Shown: positions 17,564-26,115 of the stretch, piece by piece | Position numbering within the stretch: the stretch's first letter is position 1 | Layout of the letters: every line of letters begins with the position of its first letter | NCBI GenBank assembly: GCA_937899725.1 | Contig: CALCCA010000074.1 | Location: 1-64,000 of the forward strand | Direction of reading: 5' to 3' | Origin: an uncultured Halomicronema sp. | GTDB lineage: Bacteria; Cyanobacteriota; Cyanobacteriia; Phormidesmidales; Phormidesmidaceae | DNA length: 64,000 bases | Translations under genes and position numbers: made by a program | The notes under the pieces: model-generated | The model's input: the letters and a program-made list of their open reading frames with translations, nothing else | What the model was told of the DNA's origin: nothing | Databases searched by the model: none

Positions 17564-17968
17564 CGACATCCCTTCGATAGCCTGGCGCGTCTACTGACTA
17601 AATCCACGGAGCAAGTCAACCCTAATGCTGCTGACGTCGATCCTTTTTGGGCCATTCGTGTTAGCCACAGTTTAACTATACTAGGCTCACACTACTGAAA
17701 CTTGTTCCGTATGGTGAAGAAGTTTCCGCTCGGTTTGGGTATTCTTCATTAGAGTCAACCGAGTAGGCATCGACGACTGTTCTAGCTTTATAACTACTTT
17801 ACAGAAAGTACCGAGTGGCTGGGAAAAAATTGATGCAGTTTAGGCTGATTTCATCGTGTTCCTGCGAAAAGAGATTTTAAAGAAACATTGCCGGTACCGC
17901 TAGGGCTTTAGTGTACTCGGTCTAATGTAAAGCAACCACCTGTGTCCTTTTGGTAAGACGTTTACGTT
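17564..17968. other. Divergent promoter region between the CPP1-like gene and the response regulator
   Basis: This 400-bp, comparatively AT-rich spacer separates two divergently transcribed genes and should contain both promoters. I do not see an unambiguous -35/-10 pair, terminator or riboswitch. Confidence 0.4.
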
Positions 17969-18679
17969 ATGGCTACTGCCAAGATCCTTGTCGTTGACGA
18001 CGACCCAGCTGTCCGTAATCTTGTATTGCGCTTTTTGTCGAAGCAAGATTACGAAGTCGAATCTGCCGAAGATGGCAAAAATGCGCTTGCGGTGTTTGAG
18101 CAACTCAACCCCGACTTAGTGGTGTTGGACGTCAACCTTCCTGATGCTAATGGATACGACCTCTGCAAAGAAATGCAGACGCGCACGGGTGTCTTTGTCT
18201 TGATGCTCACCAGTCGCAGTGATGAAGCCGATAAAATTCGCGGCTTCGCTGAAGGGGCTGATGACTATCTCACTAAGCCTTTTAGTTTGGGAGAGCTTGA
18301 GGTCCGCGTGGGGGCCATTCTTAAACGCCAGCGCCCCGTTACCACTGCTGAGCAACAGTGTTTGAGCTTCAATAGCCTAGAGATCGATCCGGTTCGGCGA
18401 GAAGTTACTTTGGAACGCGAGCTGGTGCCACTCACGGCGTTGGAATTTGATCTGCTACATTTTCTGGCGAGCCACCCTGGTCGAGTGTGGCGGCGGGCAG
18501 AGCTAATTCAAAAAGTTTGGGACTATGAATATGTCGGCGATCAGCGCGTAGTCGATGTCCATATCGGTCAAATTCGTAAAAAGATTGAGCTAGATACCAC
18601 CCAACCGGCCATGATTCAAACGGTGCGGGGCGTGGGCTACAAATTTGAGCCCCCGGTGAGCGTTGTGGCCTCTAGTTGA
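17969..18679 (+). CDS. OmpR/PhoB-family DNA-binding response regulator
   Basis: This 236-residue protein has a receiver domain (1-120) with acidic residues D10-D12, phosphoacceptor D54 (VLDVNLPDANG), T81 and K103 (LTKPFS). A winged-helix effector domain follows (about 135-230; LTALEFDLLHFLASHPGRVW, VDVHIGQIRKKI, TVRGVGYKFE). It would bind DNA as a dimer upon phosphorylation. No histidine kinase is adjacent, so it is an orphan; it does not match RpaA or RpaB as I know them. The soluble receiver-kinase at 24-1472 is a conceivable but unsupported partner. Confidence 0.93.
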   Translation: MATAKILVVDDDPAVRNLVLRFLSKQDYEVESAEDGKNALAVFEQLNPDLVVLDVNLPDANGYDLCKEMQTRTGVFVLMLTSRSDEADKIRGFAEGADDYLTKPFSLGELEVRVGAILKRQRPVTTAEQQCLSFNSLEIDPVRREVTLERELVPLTALEFDLLHFLASHPGRVWRRAELIQKVWDYEYVGDQRVVDVHIGQIRKKIELDTTQPAMIQTVRGVGYKFEPPVSVVASS

Positions 18680-18688
18680 CGGCCGCTT

Positions 18689-18709
18689 GGTAATGGCGGG
18701 GCAATTACC
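18689..18709. repeat. GGTAAT-ATTACC inverted repeat between convergent genes
   Basis: A 6-bp inverted repeat lies just after the response regulator stop, next to a tandem CAATTACCG duplication. There is no T-run, so a terminator role is only possible. Confidence 0.3.
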
Positions 18710-18788
18710 GCAATTACCGCTCACTGGCTTCTGCTGTGAGGTGGGCGGTCTGGAGCAAAGCTTGGACGCTGAGGCATTACCCTCGGCA

Positions 18789-19373
18789 TTATTCCGCAGC
18801 CCTGTCTGTGGCTCTTGCGGTCAGGTCAGATAGGTAGGCCTTGGCCAAAAAATAGCTGGCGATCGATTTAGCATCGATGCCTTCCCCTTGATGGATGGCT
18901 TGCTCAAACTCATCGGGGGTCATGTATACGACGGCAATATCTTCGTCAGCATCGCCTGCGGGGGGATGGGCGATCGCCTCTAAATTGGTCGCGATAAAGG
19001 CGTGAATAAACTCGTCAGAGTAGCCTGGTGCCAGCGGAAAGCTGCCCAACGGCTGCCAGGTGTGAGCCCGATAGCCAATTTCTTCTTCAATCTCGCGCTG
19101 AATCGTTTGGGCGGGCGTTTCTTCCGGTTCAACGGTACCAGCGGGAAATTCCAGCAGTCTGCCTTGCACGGCAAACCGATACTGACGTACTAACACTAAT
19201 TTGCCATCCTCAGTAAGGGGAATCGCCAAAGCGCCGCCTGGATGGCGAATGCATTCCCACTCACCTTCCGATTTGTTAGGCAATCGCAAACTGTTAACTT
19301 CAAAATCGAACTTGCGTCCCTTAATTAAAAGACACTGCTTAAGCAATTGAGGCGGTTCGTTACCGAGCGGCAT
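18789..19373 (-). CDS. Nudix hydrolase, ADP-ribose pyrophosphatase-like
   Basis: This 194-residue protein carries a perfect Nudix box from G79 to G100 (G-x5-E85-x7-R93-E94-x2-E97-E98-x-G100), the Mg-binding site for hydrolysing nucleoside diphosphate-X compounds. The preceding VRQYRFAVQGRLLEFPAGT segment is typical of ADP-sugar/ADP-ribose pyrophosphatases. The C-terminal region (YMTPDEFEQAIHQGE) also fits. In cyanobacteria such enzymes salvage ADP-ribose; exact substrate cannot be read from sequence. Convergent with the response regulator. Confidence 0.9.
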   Translation of the reverse strand: MPLGNEPPQLLKQCLLIKGRKFDFEVNSLRLPNKSEGEWECIRHPGGALAIPLTEDGKLVLVRQYRFAVQGRLLEFPAGTVEPEETPAQTIQREIEEEIGYRAHTWQPLGSFPLAPGYSDEFIHAFIATNLEAIAHPPAGDADEDIAVVYMTPDEFEQAIHQGEGIDAKSIASYFLAKAYLSDLTARATDRAAE

Positions 19374-19458
19374 ACCAGGTCAGAAGAATCGTGAGGATGA
19401 CGGCAGTCAGAGCGGTGAAAATGCTACCGGACTGACCGATAGCGGCTACGGTAGCATA

Positions 19459-19977
19459 CTATTTGCCGTTGTGGTGCAGCAGTGGCGGCGCCGTAGCGAG
19501 TCGCTTAACGCCCTCATGAGAAACCCCAGCGGCCAGTTGTGCGATCGCTTTACCGGAGATGGGGTCGACCCAGTGAGCAGCGATTTCGGCTAGGGGTACC
19601 AGGACAAAGGGCCGCTCATGCATGCGCGGGTGAGGGAGTTGTAGGGTGGGAGTCGTCATCACGACGTTGCCAAACAGCAGCAGATCGAGATCGAGCAGGC
19701 GCGGCCCCCACCGCTCGCGTCGCACGCGGCCAAAGGTCATTTCGACTTGCAGCAAGGTGCGGAGCAGTGCTTCGGGGGCGAGATTGGTTTTGAGCAGGGC
19801 ACAAGCGTTGTAATAGTCGGGTTGAGGTGGCCCAACTGGTGCCGTGGTGTAAATGCTTGAGCAGGTCGTGACGGTGATGTGGGGGGGCTGAGTTAACGCC
19901 GCGATCGCCCCCTGCAGGATCGTTAAAGAATCTCCGAGGTTACTGCCCAGGGCGATCGCGCTATAGAGAGAAGGCAT
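19459..19977 (-). CDS. folK: 2-amino-4-hydroxy-6-hydroxymethyldihydropteridine pyrophosphokinase (FolK)
   Basis: FolK transfers pyrophosphate from ATP to 6-hydroxymethyl-7,8-dihydropterin in folate synthesis. From the ATG at 19977 the protein has 172 residues with the expected SAIALGSNLGDS start, a YTTAPVGPPQPDYYNAC segment, and the signature ERWGPRLLDLDLLLFG followed by LPHPRMHERPFVLVPLAEI. The frame extends 24 codons further up, but the family starts at this ATG. No folP or folB is adjacent. Confidence 0.94.
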   Translation of the reverse strand: MPSLYSAIALGSNLGDSLTILQGAIAALTQPPHITVTTCSSIYTTAPVGPPQPDYYNACALLKTNLAPEALLRTLLQVEMTFGRVRRERWGPRLLDLDLLLFGNVVMTTPTLQLPHPRMHERPFVLVPLAEIAAHWVDPISGKAIAQLAAGVSHEGVKRLATAPPLLHHNGK

Positions 19978-20048
19978 GCAAGCTGTCTGGCTAAACGGGT
20001 GAGTGTTTATCCTAACGCTGATAACGCGGTGCCAAAAGGTGTGGCCCA

Positions 20049-20186
20049 CCGCTCAGAACCAGCGGCGCTAAAGCGGCGGCAAGGGCGGTAAAGCCGCTGG
20101 TAGTGCCAACCGGTTTCTCCCCTGCTTCCCTGACTCTGGCGTTATCCCCACGCAGGCAGGCTGCTGGAGTCAGGGCCGCTGAGCGG
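20049..20186. repeat. Nested inverted repeats between folK and ctaB
   Basis: Three inverted repeats sit in 138 bp: CCGCTCAG (20049-20056) with CTGAGCGG (20179-20186), CCAGCGGC (20059-20066) with GCCGCTGG (20093-20100), and CCCTGACTC (20128-20136) with GAGTCAGGG (20167-20175). The outermost arms enclose the other two. The region follows the ctaB stop and could act as a complex transcript end, though no T-run is present. Confidence 0.5.
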
Positions 20187-20193
20187 ATAGCCC

Positions 20194-21186
20194 TTACCCC
20201 ATGACCGCTGGGAGCAGGGTATTGGCTAATTCAAAAGCTTGATGACCGAGCGCCATCACCGCTGAGCGGGTGACGGGCAAGCTATCGATGACCATCCCGG
20301 CCGACAGCGCCATCATGTACAGGATGGAGTATTTGAACAGCGACTTGGCCTGGTCGCGATCGCTCGGCGACTGTAAGAGCCCCCAAGCCTTTTTAATAAA
20401 GATCCAGCCGAGGTAGGTGGCGATCGCCCCGTAAACCCAACCGGTCGCGTGGAGCGGCACCGTCATCAGCAGCGTGATCGGCACCAGCACTAGCGTGTAG
20501 GCCCAGATTTGTTTGGCGGTGGCTTCGTCGCCAGCGATGACGGGCAGCATGGGTACGCCCACCTTGGCATAGTCATCTTGAATCACCAAGGCCAGCGCCC
20601 AAAAGTGCGGCGGCGTCCAGATAAACACAATGGCAAAAAACAACCAGGCGGCCAGGCTTAATTCACCAGTTACAGCGGCCCAGCCCACCAGGGGCGGAAT
20701 GGCGCCAGCGGCACCGCCGATCACAATATTTTGGGTGGATGACCGCTTGAGCCAGTGGGTGTAAACGCCGACGTAAATCGCAATGCCGACCATCTCTAGA
20801 GCGGCGCTGAGTACATTGCCCACGATGGCTTGAAGCGAAAAGGCGGCGATCGCGAGCGCGGCGGCAAAGATTAACGCATCGCGCAGCTGAATGCGGCCCG
20901 ACGGAATTGGCCGATGCCGCGTGCGCTCCATATCAAAGTCGATGTCGCGGTCATAAATGCAGTTGATCGATTGCGCTGAAGCGGCCGCCAGTGCCCCGGT
21001 CAGCAGCGTCACTAACAGCAGCAGCGGATCCACCGTGCCGTGGGCGGCTACCAGCATGCTCGCGGCAGTTTCAATCAGTAAGAGGGGGATAATTCTGGGT
21101 TTTGTCAGCTGCCAATAGCTCCGGCAAACTTGCCAAAAGGTCTCATGGTGAGGTGTTGGACTTTGCCAGGTGGGAGAAGTCTGCAT
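20194..21186 (-). CDS. ctaB: Protoheme IX farnesyltransferase (CtaB/Cox10)
   Basis: CtaB makes heme O from heme B and farnesyl diphosphate for cytochrome oxidase. The 330-residue, multi-spanning UbiA-type protein shows the Asp-rich motif NCIYDRDIDFDMERTRHRP (substrate/Mg site), LLIETAASML near TM1 and WTPPHFWALAL later on. Length is normal. It lies 57 bp downstream of ctaA on the same strand, the common cyanobacterial heme A pair; the coxBAC subunit genes are not in the window. Confidence 0.95.
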   Translation of the reverse strand: MQTSPTWQSPTPHHETFWQVCRSYWQLTKPRIIPLLLIETAASMLVAAHGTVDPLLLLVTLLTGALAAASAQSINCIYDRDIDFDMERTRHRPIPSGRIQLRDALIFAAALAIAAFSLQAIVGNVLSAALEMVGIAIYVGVYTHWLKRSSTQNIVIGGAAGAIPPLVGWAAVTGELSLAAWLFFAIVFIWTPPHFWALALVIQDDYAKVGVPMLPVIAGDEATAKQIWAYTLVLVPITLLMTVPLHATGWVYGAIATYLGWIFIKKAWGLLQSPSDRDQAKSLFKYSILYMMALSAGMVIDSLPVTRSAVMALGHQAFELANTLLPAVMG

Positions 21187-21243
21187 TTGCAGGTAAATCC
21201 TTATTGAAATTAATCTCGGGAAAAGTTGCCGACCGTCGTTGCT

Positions 21244-22215
21244 CTACGACAGCGTTTGTGACGGTTTGAGGGAAATCGGAGTGGAAAAACTTTGGGTGCG
21301 ATCGCGCCAGGCAAGTACGGTGAAGGCCACCAGGGCGGCGGTCAGGGTAGCGCCAACGGTGTGGTGCGTGACTGTGAGCGGCTCCACCTGCAGATGCATT
21401 TGCAGCGTGGCAATACCTAACACAATCTGCAGAGACAGCAGCGTGCCGATGACCACCGTCAGTCGTCGCAGCCAGGGATGCAAGGCCGGGGTTCGCCAGG
21501 AAACGAGCAAGAGCGTAAAGATGGCGATGGTGGGCGGCACTACCCCGATCAAGTGGCTGTCCATGACTTGACACAGCTGTGACAGCCCCAGGCATTGGTG
21601 GGCGGCCCAGCGCGAGCCGACTAATGCGCCCAACAAGCACTGCAGATAGACCAACACCGCCGATATCAGCCCAATGCTATGCAGATTGCCCGACGTGCCG
21701 ACGCCGCGATAAGGCATGAGACAGCAGCCCATCACGACCAGTGTGACTAAAAAGGCGAGGGCCGTCCCGAGGTGAGCCGTGACAATATCAAACCGCAGCA
21801 GCTCGGTGACGGTCAGCCCGCCTAAGGCTCCCTGCACCAAAATCAAAAACACTGCCCCCAGCGTCGCCCAGGGTAGCCACCGAGGCAGGTCACGACGACA
21901 CCACCAAGCTTGCCCGGCCAGCCAAATTGACATGAGGCCAATCAGCGAGGCATCGAGGCGATGAAACCATTCCAGAAACACCCGCAAGTTCATCTGCTGG
22001 CTGGGCACCAACTGGCCGTAGCACAGGGGCCAATCGGGGCAGGCCAAGCCCGCATTCATCACGCGGGTAGCGCTGCCTACAGCCATGAGAGCCAGCGTCG
22101 CGATTGCGAGCTTCCAAACCAATCGCCGAATCCGCACGGGGGCAGCGATCTTGGCAGTTTCAGAGGGCTGATGGTGAGAATCCGACGCAATATCAAAGGG
22201 AATGTTGGCTGACAT
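21244..22215 (-). CDS. ctaA: Heme A synthase (CtaA/Cox15)
   Basis: CtaA oxidises the heme O methyl group to give heme A. From the ATG at 22215 the protein has 323 residues and about eight membrane helices. Conserved features are GSATRVMNAGLACPDWPLCYG with the two Cys of the extracytoplasmic loop, EWFHRLDASLIG and TVTELLRFDIVTAHLGTA with heme-ligand His residues, and VTHHTVGATLTAAL near the end. A TTG six codons upstream could also serve as start. It precedes ctaB and is divergent from the amylase gene. Confidence 0.94.
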   Translation of the reverse strand: MSANIPFDIASDSHHQPSETAKIAAPVRIRRLVWKLAIATLALMAVGSATRVMNAGLACPDWPLCYGQLVPSQQMNLRVFLEWFHRLDASLIGLMSIWLAGQAWWCRRDLPRWLPWATLGAVFLILVQGALGGLTVTELLRFDIVTAHLGTALAFLVTLVVMGCCLMPYRGVGTSGNLHSIGLISAVLVYLQCLLGALVGSRWAAHQCLGLSQLCQVMDSHLIGVVPPTIAIFTLLLVSWRTPALHPWLRRLTVVIGTLLSLQIVLGIATLQMHLQVEPLTVTHHTVGATLTAALVAFTVLAWRDRTQSFSTPISLKPSQTLS

Positions 22216-22711
22216 AAACTCAGTTAAGTGCAATCAAAAATCCCGGCACCAGCCGATCAGTTGAGTTGAGCGATCGCACGCGATCAAAATCAAAATCGTT
22301 AGATCTATCACTGGGTGGATTGCTATCACTTTAGGAAGCCTGATTTTAATTCCGTCGAAGCTTTAGGGTTTTCTTCGGAATCTGTAGCAAAAACCGATAA
22401 CTTTCATGACGATTCGTGAAGTCTTTGCCGACAGGTGACTCCGAACATTGAGCGGATTGTATCGGCCATCACTTTCCACTGATCGGGGCATGCCGTCAGA
22501 CTTGAGGTCGGTAGTATGCTGTTGGCGCAATAAAAAGTCGACTGGCTGATGTGGGGTGGCTAAGGGCAACAACCGCTCACTCCTTTGGCCTTAATCTGGT
22601 CGGCGTGTGCTTAAGCCCGGCGCCACTCTGGCGACTGCAGGCCGTTAGTTAGCTGTTGATTAGTCGTTCGCGTAGCTTGCCGGTTCTGGTTGAATCACTT
22701 GTCCTTTCGTA
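22216..22711. other. Divergent intergenic region ctaA/amylase
   Basis: About 500 bp separate the divergent ctaA and alpha-amylase genes. I see no convincing gene; a 69-codon minus-strand frame at 22363-22572 resembles nothing I know and lacks a clear ribosome-binding site. Promoters for both flanking genes are expected here. Confidence 0.4.
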
Positions 22712-24376
22712 ATGCCCATTGCCATGTCATCTCCCTTTCAAACCCTTAAAGAACAATTCAGCGCGATCGGTAAAACATTGGATGCTGAGACCCGCGACGC
22801 CGCGACATTTGCTCTGCAAGATTGGGTCGGGACGAATGCCGCCGCGATCGCTGACAAGAAAGCGCCTGCTGAGTTCAACGGCACGATGATGCAGTGGTTT
22901 CACTGGTACATTCCCGCCGATGGTACCCATTGGCAAAAGCTCAAAGCCGATGCCCAAGAGCTGGCTGCCGCCGGATTTACCGCGCTGTGGTTGCCCCCCG
23001 CCTATAAAGGCATTGGCGGTAGTTATGACGTGGGTTATGGCGTCTATGACTGGTTTGACCTGGGTGAGTTCAACCAACGAGATACCGTTCGCACCAAGTA
23101 CGGCACTAAGGACGAATATGTCGATGCGGTGCAAACCTGCCGCCAGCAGGGCATCCAAATCTACGCCGATGTTGTTTTCAATCACAAAATGGCGGCTGAC
23201 TACGAAGAAGAGTTTGAGGCCATTCCCTACGATCCGCGCGATCGCAACCGCCCCCTGGGTGCAGCGCGCACCATCAAAGCGTGGACGGGATTCAACTTTC
23301 CCCAGCGCGGTGACAAATATTCCACGATGAAGTGGCACTGGTACCACTTCGACTCTGTCGATTACAACAGCTATGAGCCCGACTTCAAAGCCGTCTGGAA
23401 AATGGCGGATAAAAGCTTCGAAACCAAAGTGGATCTAGAAGGCGGCAACTACGACTACCTGATGGGCAGCGACCTCGATATCAACCATCCCGAAGTGCGG
23501 GGTGAGCTGAACTATTGGGGCGAATGGATGCTTGATGAGATTGGCGCTGATGGCTTTCGCCTGGATGCGATTAAGCACATCAATGGCGACTTTTTTAACG
23601 CCTGGCTCGACCATTTAGAGGCGCATACGGGCCGCGATTTGTTTTGCGTCGGCGAGTATTGGACCTACGACTTTGGCACCCTGAGCTGGTATATCGGCAA
23701 TGCGGGCGGACGACTCAACCTGTTTGACGCGCCTCTGCATCACAACTTTCACAAAGCCAGCAAGGCGGGTGGCCATTACGATATGCGGCGACTATTTGAC
23801 GGCACCCTGATGCAGGAGCTGCCCCTGTTTGCCGTGACGCTGGTCGAAAACCATGATACTCAGCCCCTGCAGGCGCTGGAATCGATTGTAGAAGCTTGGT
23901 TTAAGCCCTTGGCCTATGCCATCATTTTGCTGCGTGAGCAGGGCTACCCCTGCGTGTTTTATGCCGATTACTACGGCGCTCATTACACAGACCAAGCTCC
24001 CGATGGCAACGTCTACGAGATCTGGATGGACTCCCATCGATGGATCCTTGATCGCCTGCTGTTTGCTCGAAAAAACTTTGCCTATGGCCCCCAGTATGAC
24101 TATCTTGACCATTTCAACACCATCGGCTGGACGCGCCTCGGGACGGAACATCACCCCTATGCCCTGGCGGTCATTTTGAGTGATGGCCCGAGCGGCAGTA
24201 AGTGGATGGAAGTCGGCAAGCGGCACAAGGTCTTTTTTGATATCACCGGCCATATTAAAGAACCGATTTATACGAATGAGCATGGCTGGGCAGAGTTCCG
24301 CTGCAACGGCGGTTCTGTCTCGGTGTGGGTCGAGCAGAATCCGCTATTGGCTGAACTCGCCGGGGTTGGCGGGTGA
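22712..24376 (+). CDS. Cytoplasmic alpha-amylase, GH13 family
   Basis: This 554-residue enzyme would hydrolyse internal alpha-1,4 bonds of glycogen or dextrins. It has no signal peptide. The four conserved GH13 regions are visible: D153-H158 (ADVVFNH), nucleophile D285 (GFRLDAIKH), acid/base E315 (CVGEYW) and D382 (VENHDTQP). The overall sequence resembles the liquefying Bacillus-type subfamily (GH13_5) with the FNGTMMQWFHWYIPADG start. An extra 55-residue N-terminal segment precedes the barrel. A second GH13 enzyme follows at 26 kb; together they suggest intracellular glycogen or maltodextrin turnover. Confidence 0.93.
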   Translation: MPIAMSSPFQTLKEQFSAIGKTLDAETRDAATFALQDWVGTNAAAIADKKAPAEFNGTMMQWFHWYIPADGTHWQKLKADAQELAAAGFTALWLPPAYKGIGGSYDVGYGVYDWFDLGEFNQRDTVRTKYGTKDEYVDAVQTCRQQGIQIYADVVFNHKMAADYEEEFEAIPYDPRDRNRPLGAARTIKAWTGFNFPQRGDKYSTMKWHWYHFDSVDYNSYEPDFKAVWKMADKSFETKVDLEGGNYDYLMGSDLDINHPEVRGELNYWGEWMLDEIGADGFRLDAIKHINGDFFNAWLDHLEAHTGRDLFCVGEYWTYDFGTLSWYIGNAGGRLNLFDAPLHHNFHKASKAGGHYDMRRLFDGTLMQELPLFAVTLVENHDTQPLQALESIVEAWFKPLAYAIILLREQGYPCVFYADYYGAHYTDQAPDGNVYEIWMDSHRWILDRLLFARKNFAYGPQYDYLDHFNTIGWTRLGTEHHPYALAVILSDGPSGSKWMEVGKRHKVFFDITGHIKEPIYTNEHGWAEFRCNGGSVSVWVEQNPLLAELAGVGG

Positions 24377-24624
24377 CTCGATCCCCCTGGGTAACGGTGG
24401 ATGTTGCCAGCGATCGCACTGAGTCGATGGCGGCTGCCGCGACTGCACTCATGCGCCATGGGGGACTGCCTTAACCGAGGGCTGAAGTATCCGCCGCTGA
24501 TTGCCTGGCTGGCTCCGTAACTGGCCGGTTTGCCACCTTTGGGGGCAGTCGCGGGTGAGAAAAAAGACGAGGCTACTATCCGAAACAGGCACAAAATTTT
24601 TAGCGCTAACTGGGGAGCGATCGC

Positions 24625-25290
24625 ATGGCCACTTATTTAGTTACCGGCACCAGTCGCGGCATTGGCTACGAATATTGCCGGCAGCTGCAACAGCGCGGCG
24701 ATGACGTCATCGCCGTTTGCCGCTCTAGCTCGGCAGAGCTGGATCAGTTGGGCATTCGAGTGGAAACTGGGGTTGACATCACCTCGGACGCGTCAGTTGC
24801 GGAGCTGGCGAACAAACTGCAGGGCATTGAGCTGGACGTACTGATCAACAATGCGGGCATTATCAACCGGGTAAGTCTAGACAATCTCGACATTGAGAGT
24901 ATTCGCCAGCAGTTTGAAGTGAATGCGATCGGGCCCTTGCGCTTTACCAAAGCCCTGCTGCCCCACCTCAAGACCGGTAGCAAAGTTGCTTTGATGACCA
25001 GCCGCATGGGCTCTATTGACGACAACACGTCGGGAGGCTCCTACGGTTACCGCATGTCGAAGGTTGCACTCTCGATGGCGGGTAAGTCTCTGTCCCATGA
25101 TTTAAAGCCTGAAGGGATCGCGGTGGCGATCTTGCATCCGGGCTTGGTTAGCACGCGCATGACGGGCTTTACTCAAAACGGCATCACGCCCGCCGCATCG
25201 GTCAAAGGGCTGTTGGCGAGAATCGACGCGCTCACCCTCGACAATACCGGCACGTTTTGGCACAGCAACGGCGAAGTGCTGCCCTGGTAG
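24625..25290 (+). CDS. Short-chain dehydrogenase/reductase
   Basis: This 221-residue Rossmann-fold oxidoreductase has the nucleotide-binding TGTSRGIG (7-14), NNAG (75-78), Ser near 126-130, and catalytic Y142-x3-K146 (YRMSK). The Gly-rich motif and following residues would allow NADP(H). It belongs to the classical SDR group; its substrate is not deducible. The ATG has a weak upstream GGGAG. It sits between the two amylase-type genes with 248 bp to the left. Confidence 0.92.
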   Translation: MATYLVTGTSRGIGYEYCRQLQQRGDDVIAVCRSSSAELDQLGIRVETGVDITSDASVAELANKLQGIELDVLINNAGIINRVSLDNLDIESIRQQFEVNAIGPLRFTKALLPHLKTGSKVALMTSRMGSIDDNTSGGSYGYRMSKVALSMAGKSLSHDLKPEGIAVAILHPGLVSTRMTGFTQNGITPAASVKGLLARIDALTLDNTGTFWHSNGEVLPW

Positions 25291-25653
25291 TGCCGCAACC
25301 GGTCAGAAAAGTTAATCAGACAAGTCGCGCACTTAGAGATGGGCTTGAACAGTTTGCTCCCCTTGCCCTGGGACTCCCTGGCGTTGTCAAGATTGTCGGG
25401 GGAGTCCGCATCACTGAGGATTGGATTACCCCGCTGCTGGGTTGAGGTTTACCGTCTTTTTTATAAACTTCAATCACCGGGGAGATAAACAATCACATTG
25501 GCGCGATCTGGTATTCCATTCTCCACTACGATGCGCCCTTACTGTTTTAGGACTACCCCACGGCGATGCGACGGGTGATCTACACCACCAATGTCATTGA
25601 GTTGCTCAACTGCTTGCTATAAAGGAGAAACCAATAGTTCAACGAGAGACGCT
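25291..25653. other. Intergenic region with transposase remnant
   Basis: No intact gene is seen between the SDR and the small membrane protein. The right part holds an IS256-type transposase fragment (25551-25622). The rest shows nothing recognisable. Confidence 0.5.
25551..25622 (+). pseudogene. IS256/Mutator-type transposase remnant
   Basis: Translating 25551-25622 gives DYPTAMRRVIYTTNVIELL followed by NCLL and a TAA stop. This matches the highly conserved IS256-family segment of the form LRRAIYTTNAIESLN near the catalytic Glu. A TAG directly precedes it in frame, so only about 23 codons remain. No terminal inverted repeats or other parts of the element were recognised. Confidence 0.7.
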
Positions 25654-25869
25654 ATGAAAGGTCGCAAAATTCCGTTCGTGATTGGATTGGTGCTGCTAAG
25701 CAGTACGGGCGGAGCCGCGATCGCCCAAACTGATCTACCGTTTCTGCTCAAAGAAGCCGCCCTGATGTTGCCTCTGCAGGTTGCTGCCCTGAGTTATGTC
25801 GTCTGGTATTGGCGAGGCCGCGATCGCTCTGACCGTTCCCGTTCGCACAACAACATCAAATCGGTTTGA
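25654..25869 (+). CDS. Small membrane protein of unknown function (71 aa)
   Basis: The ATG at 25654 gives a 71-residue protein with a signal-like or membrane-spanning N-terminus (IPFVIGLVLLSSTGGAAIA), a second hydrophobic stretch (LMLPLQVAALSYVVWYW) and a positively charged tail rich in Arg, Asp and Ser. The frame remains open upstream to 25591 but that part overlaps the transposase remnant in another frame, so I chose this start. A purine-rich GAGAGAC lies close upstream. No family recognised. Confidence 0.5.
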   Translation: MKGRKIPFVIGLVLLSSTGGAAIAQTDLPFLLKEAALMLPLQVAALSYVVWYWRGRDRSDRSRSHNNIKSV

Positions 25870-26115
25870 CCTTCTGTAAGTCAACCAGGCGACCTGATTG
25901 TCCGCGCGACGCCGCTGCTCGCGGCTGCCAGCGATAGTCAACCTCTGGCGTCGGGTGAACGGCCAAAGGGGTTGGCGCTGGTCGGCCAGGCGATCGCGAT
26001 CGTCCGTTAGTCGATGTTTCAGGCATTCAACCATCAAAACTCATGCTTTTTCCAGATTGACGACCCCATAAAGCATGATGCTAGGCTAACGCTGCATTCG
26101 TAACGCAGGATTTTG

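Noticed and set aside
22363-22572. 69-codon frame in the ctaA/amylase spacer
   Set aside because: No family resemblance and no clear ribosome-binding site; expected to hold promoters.
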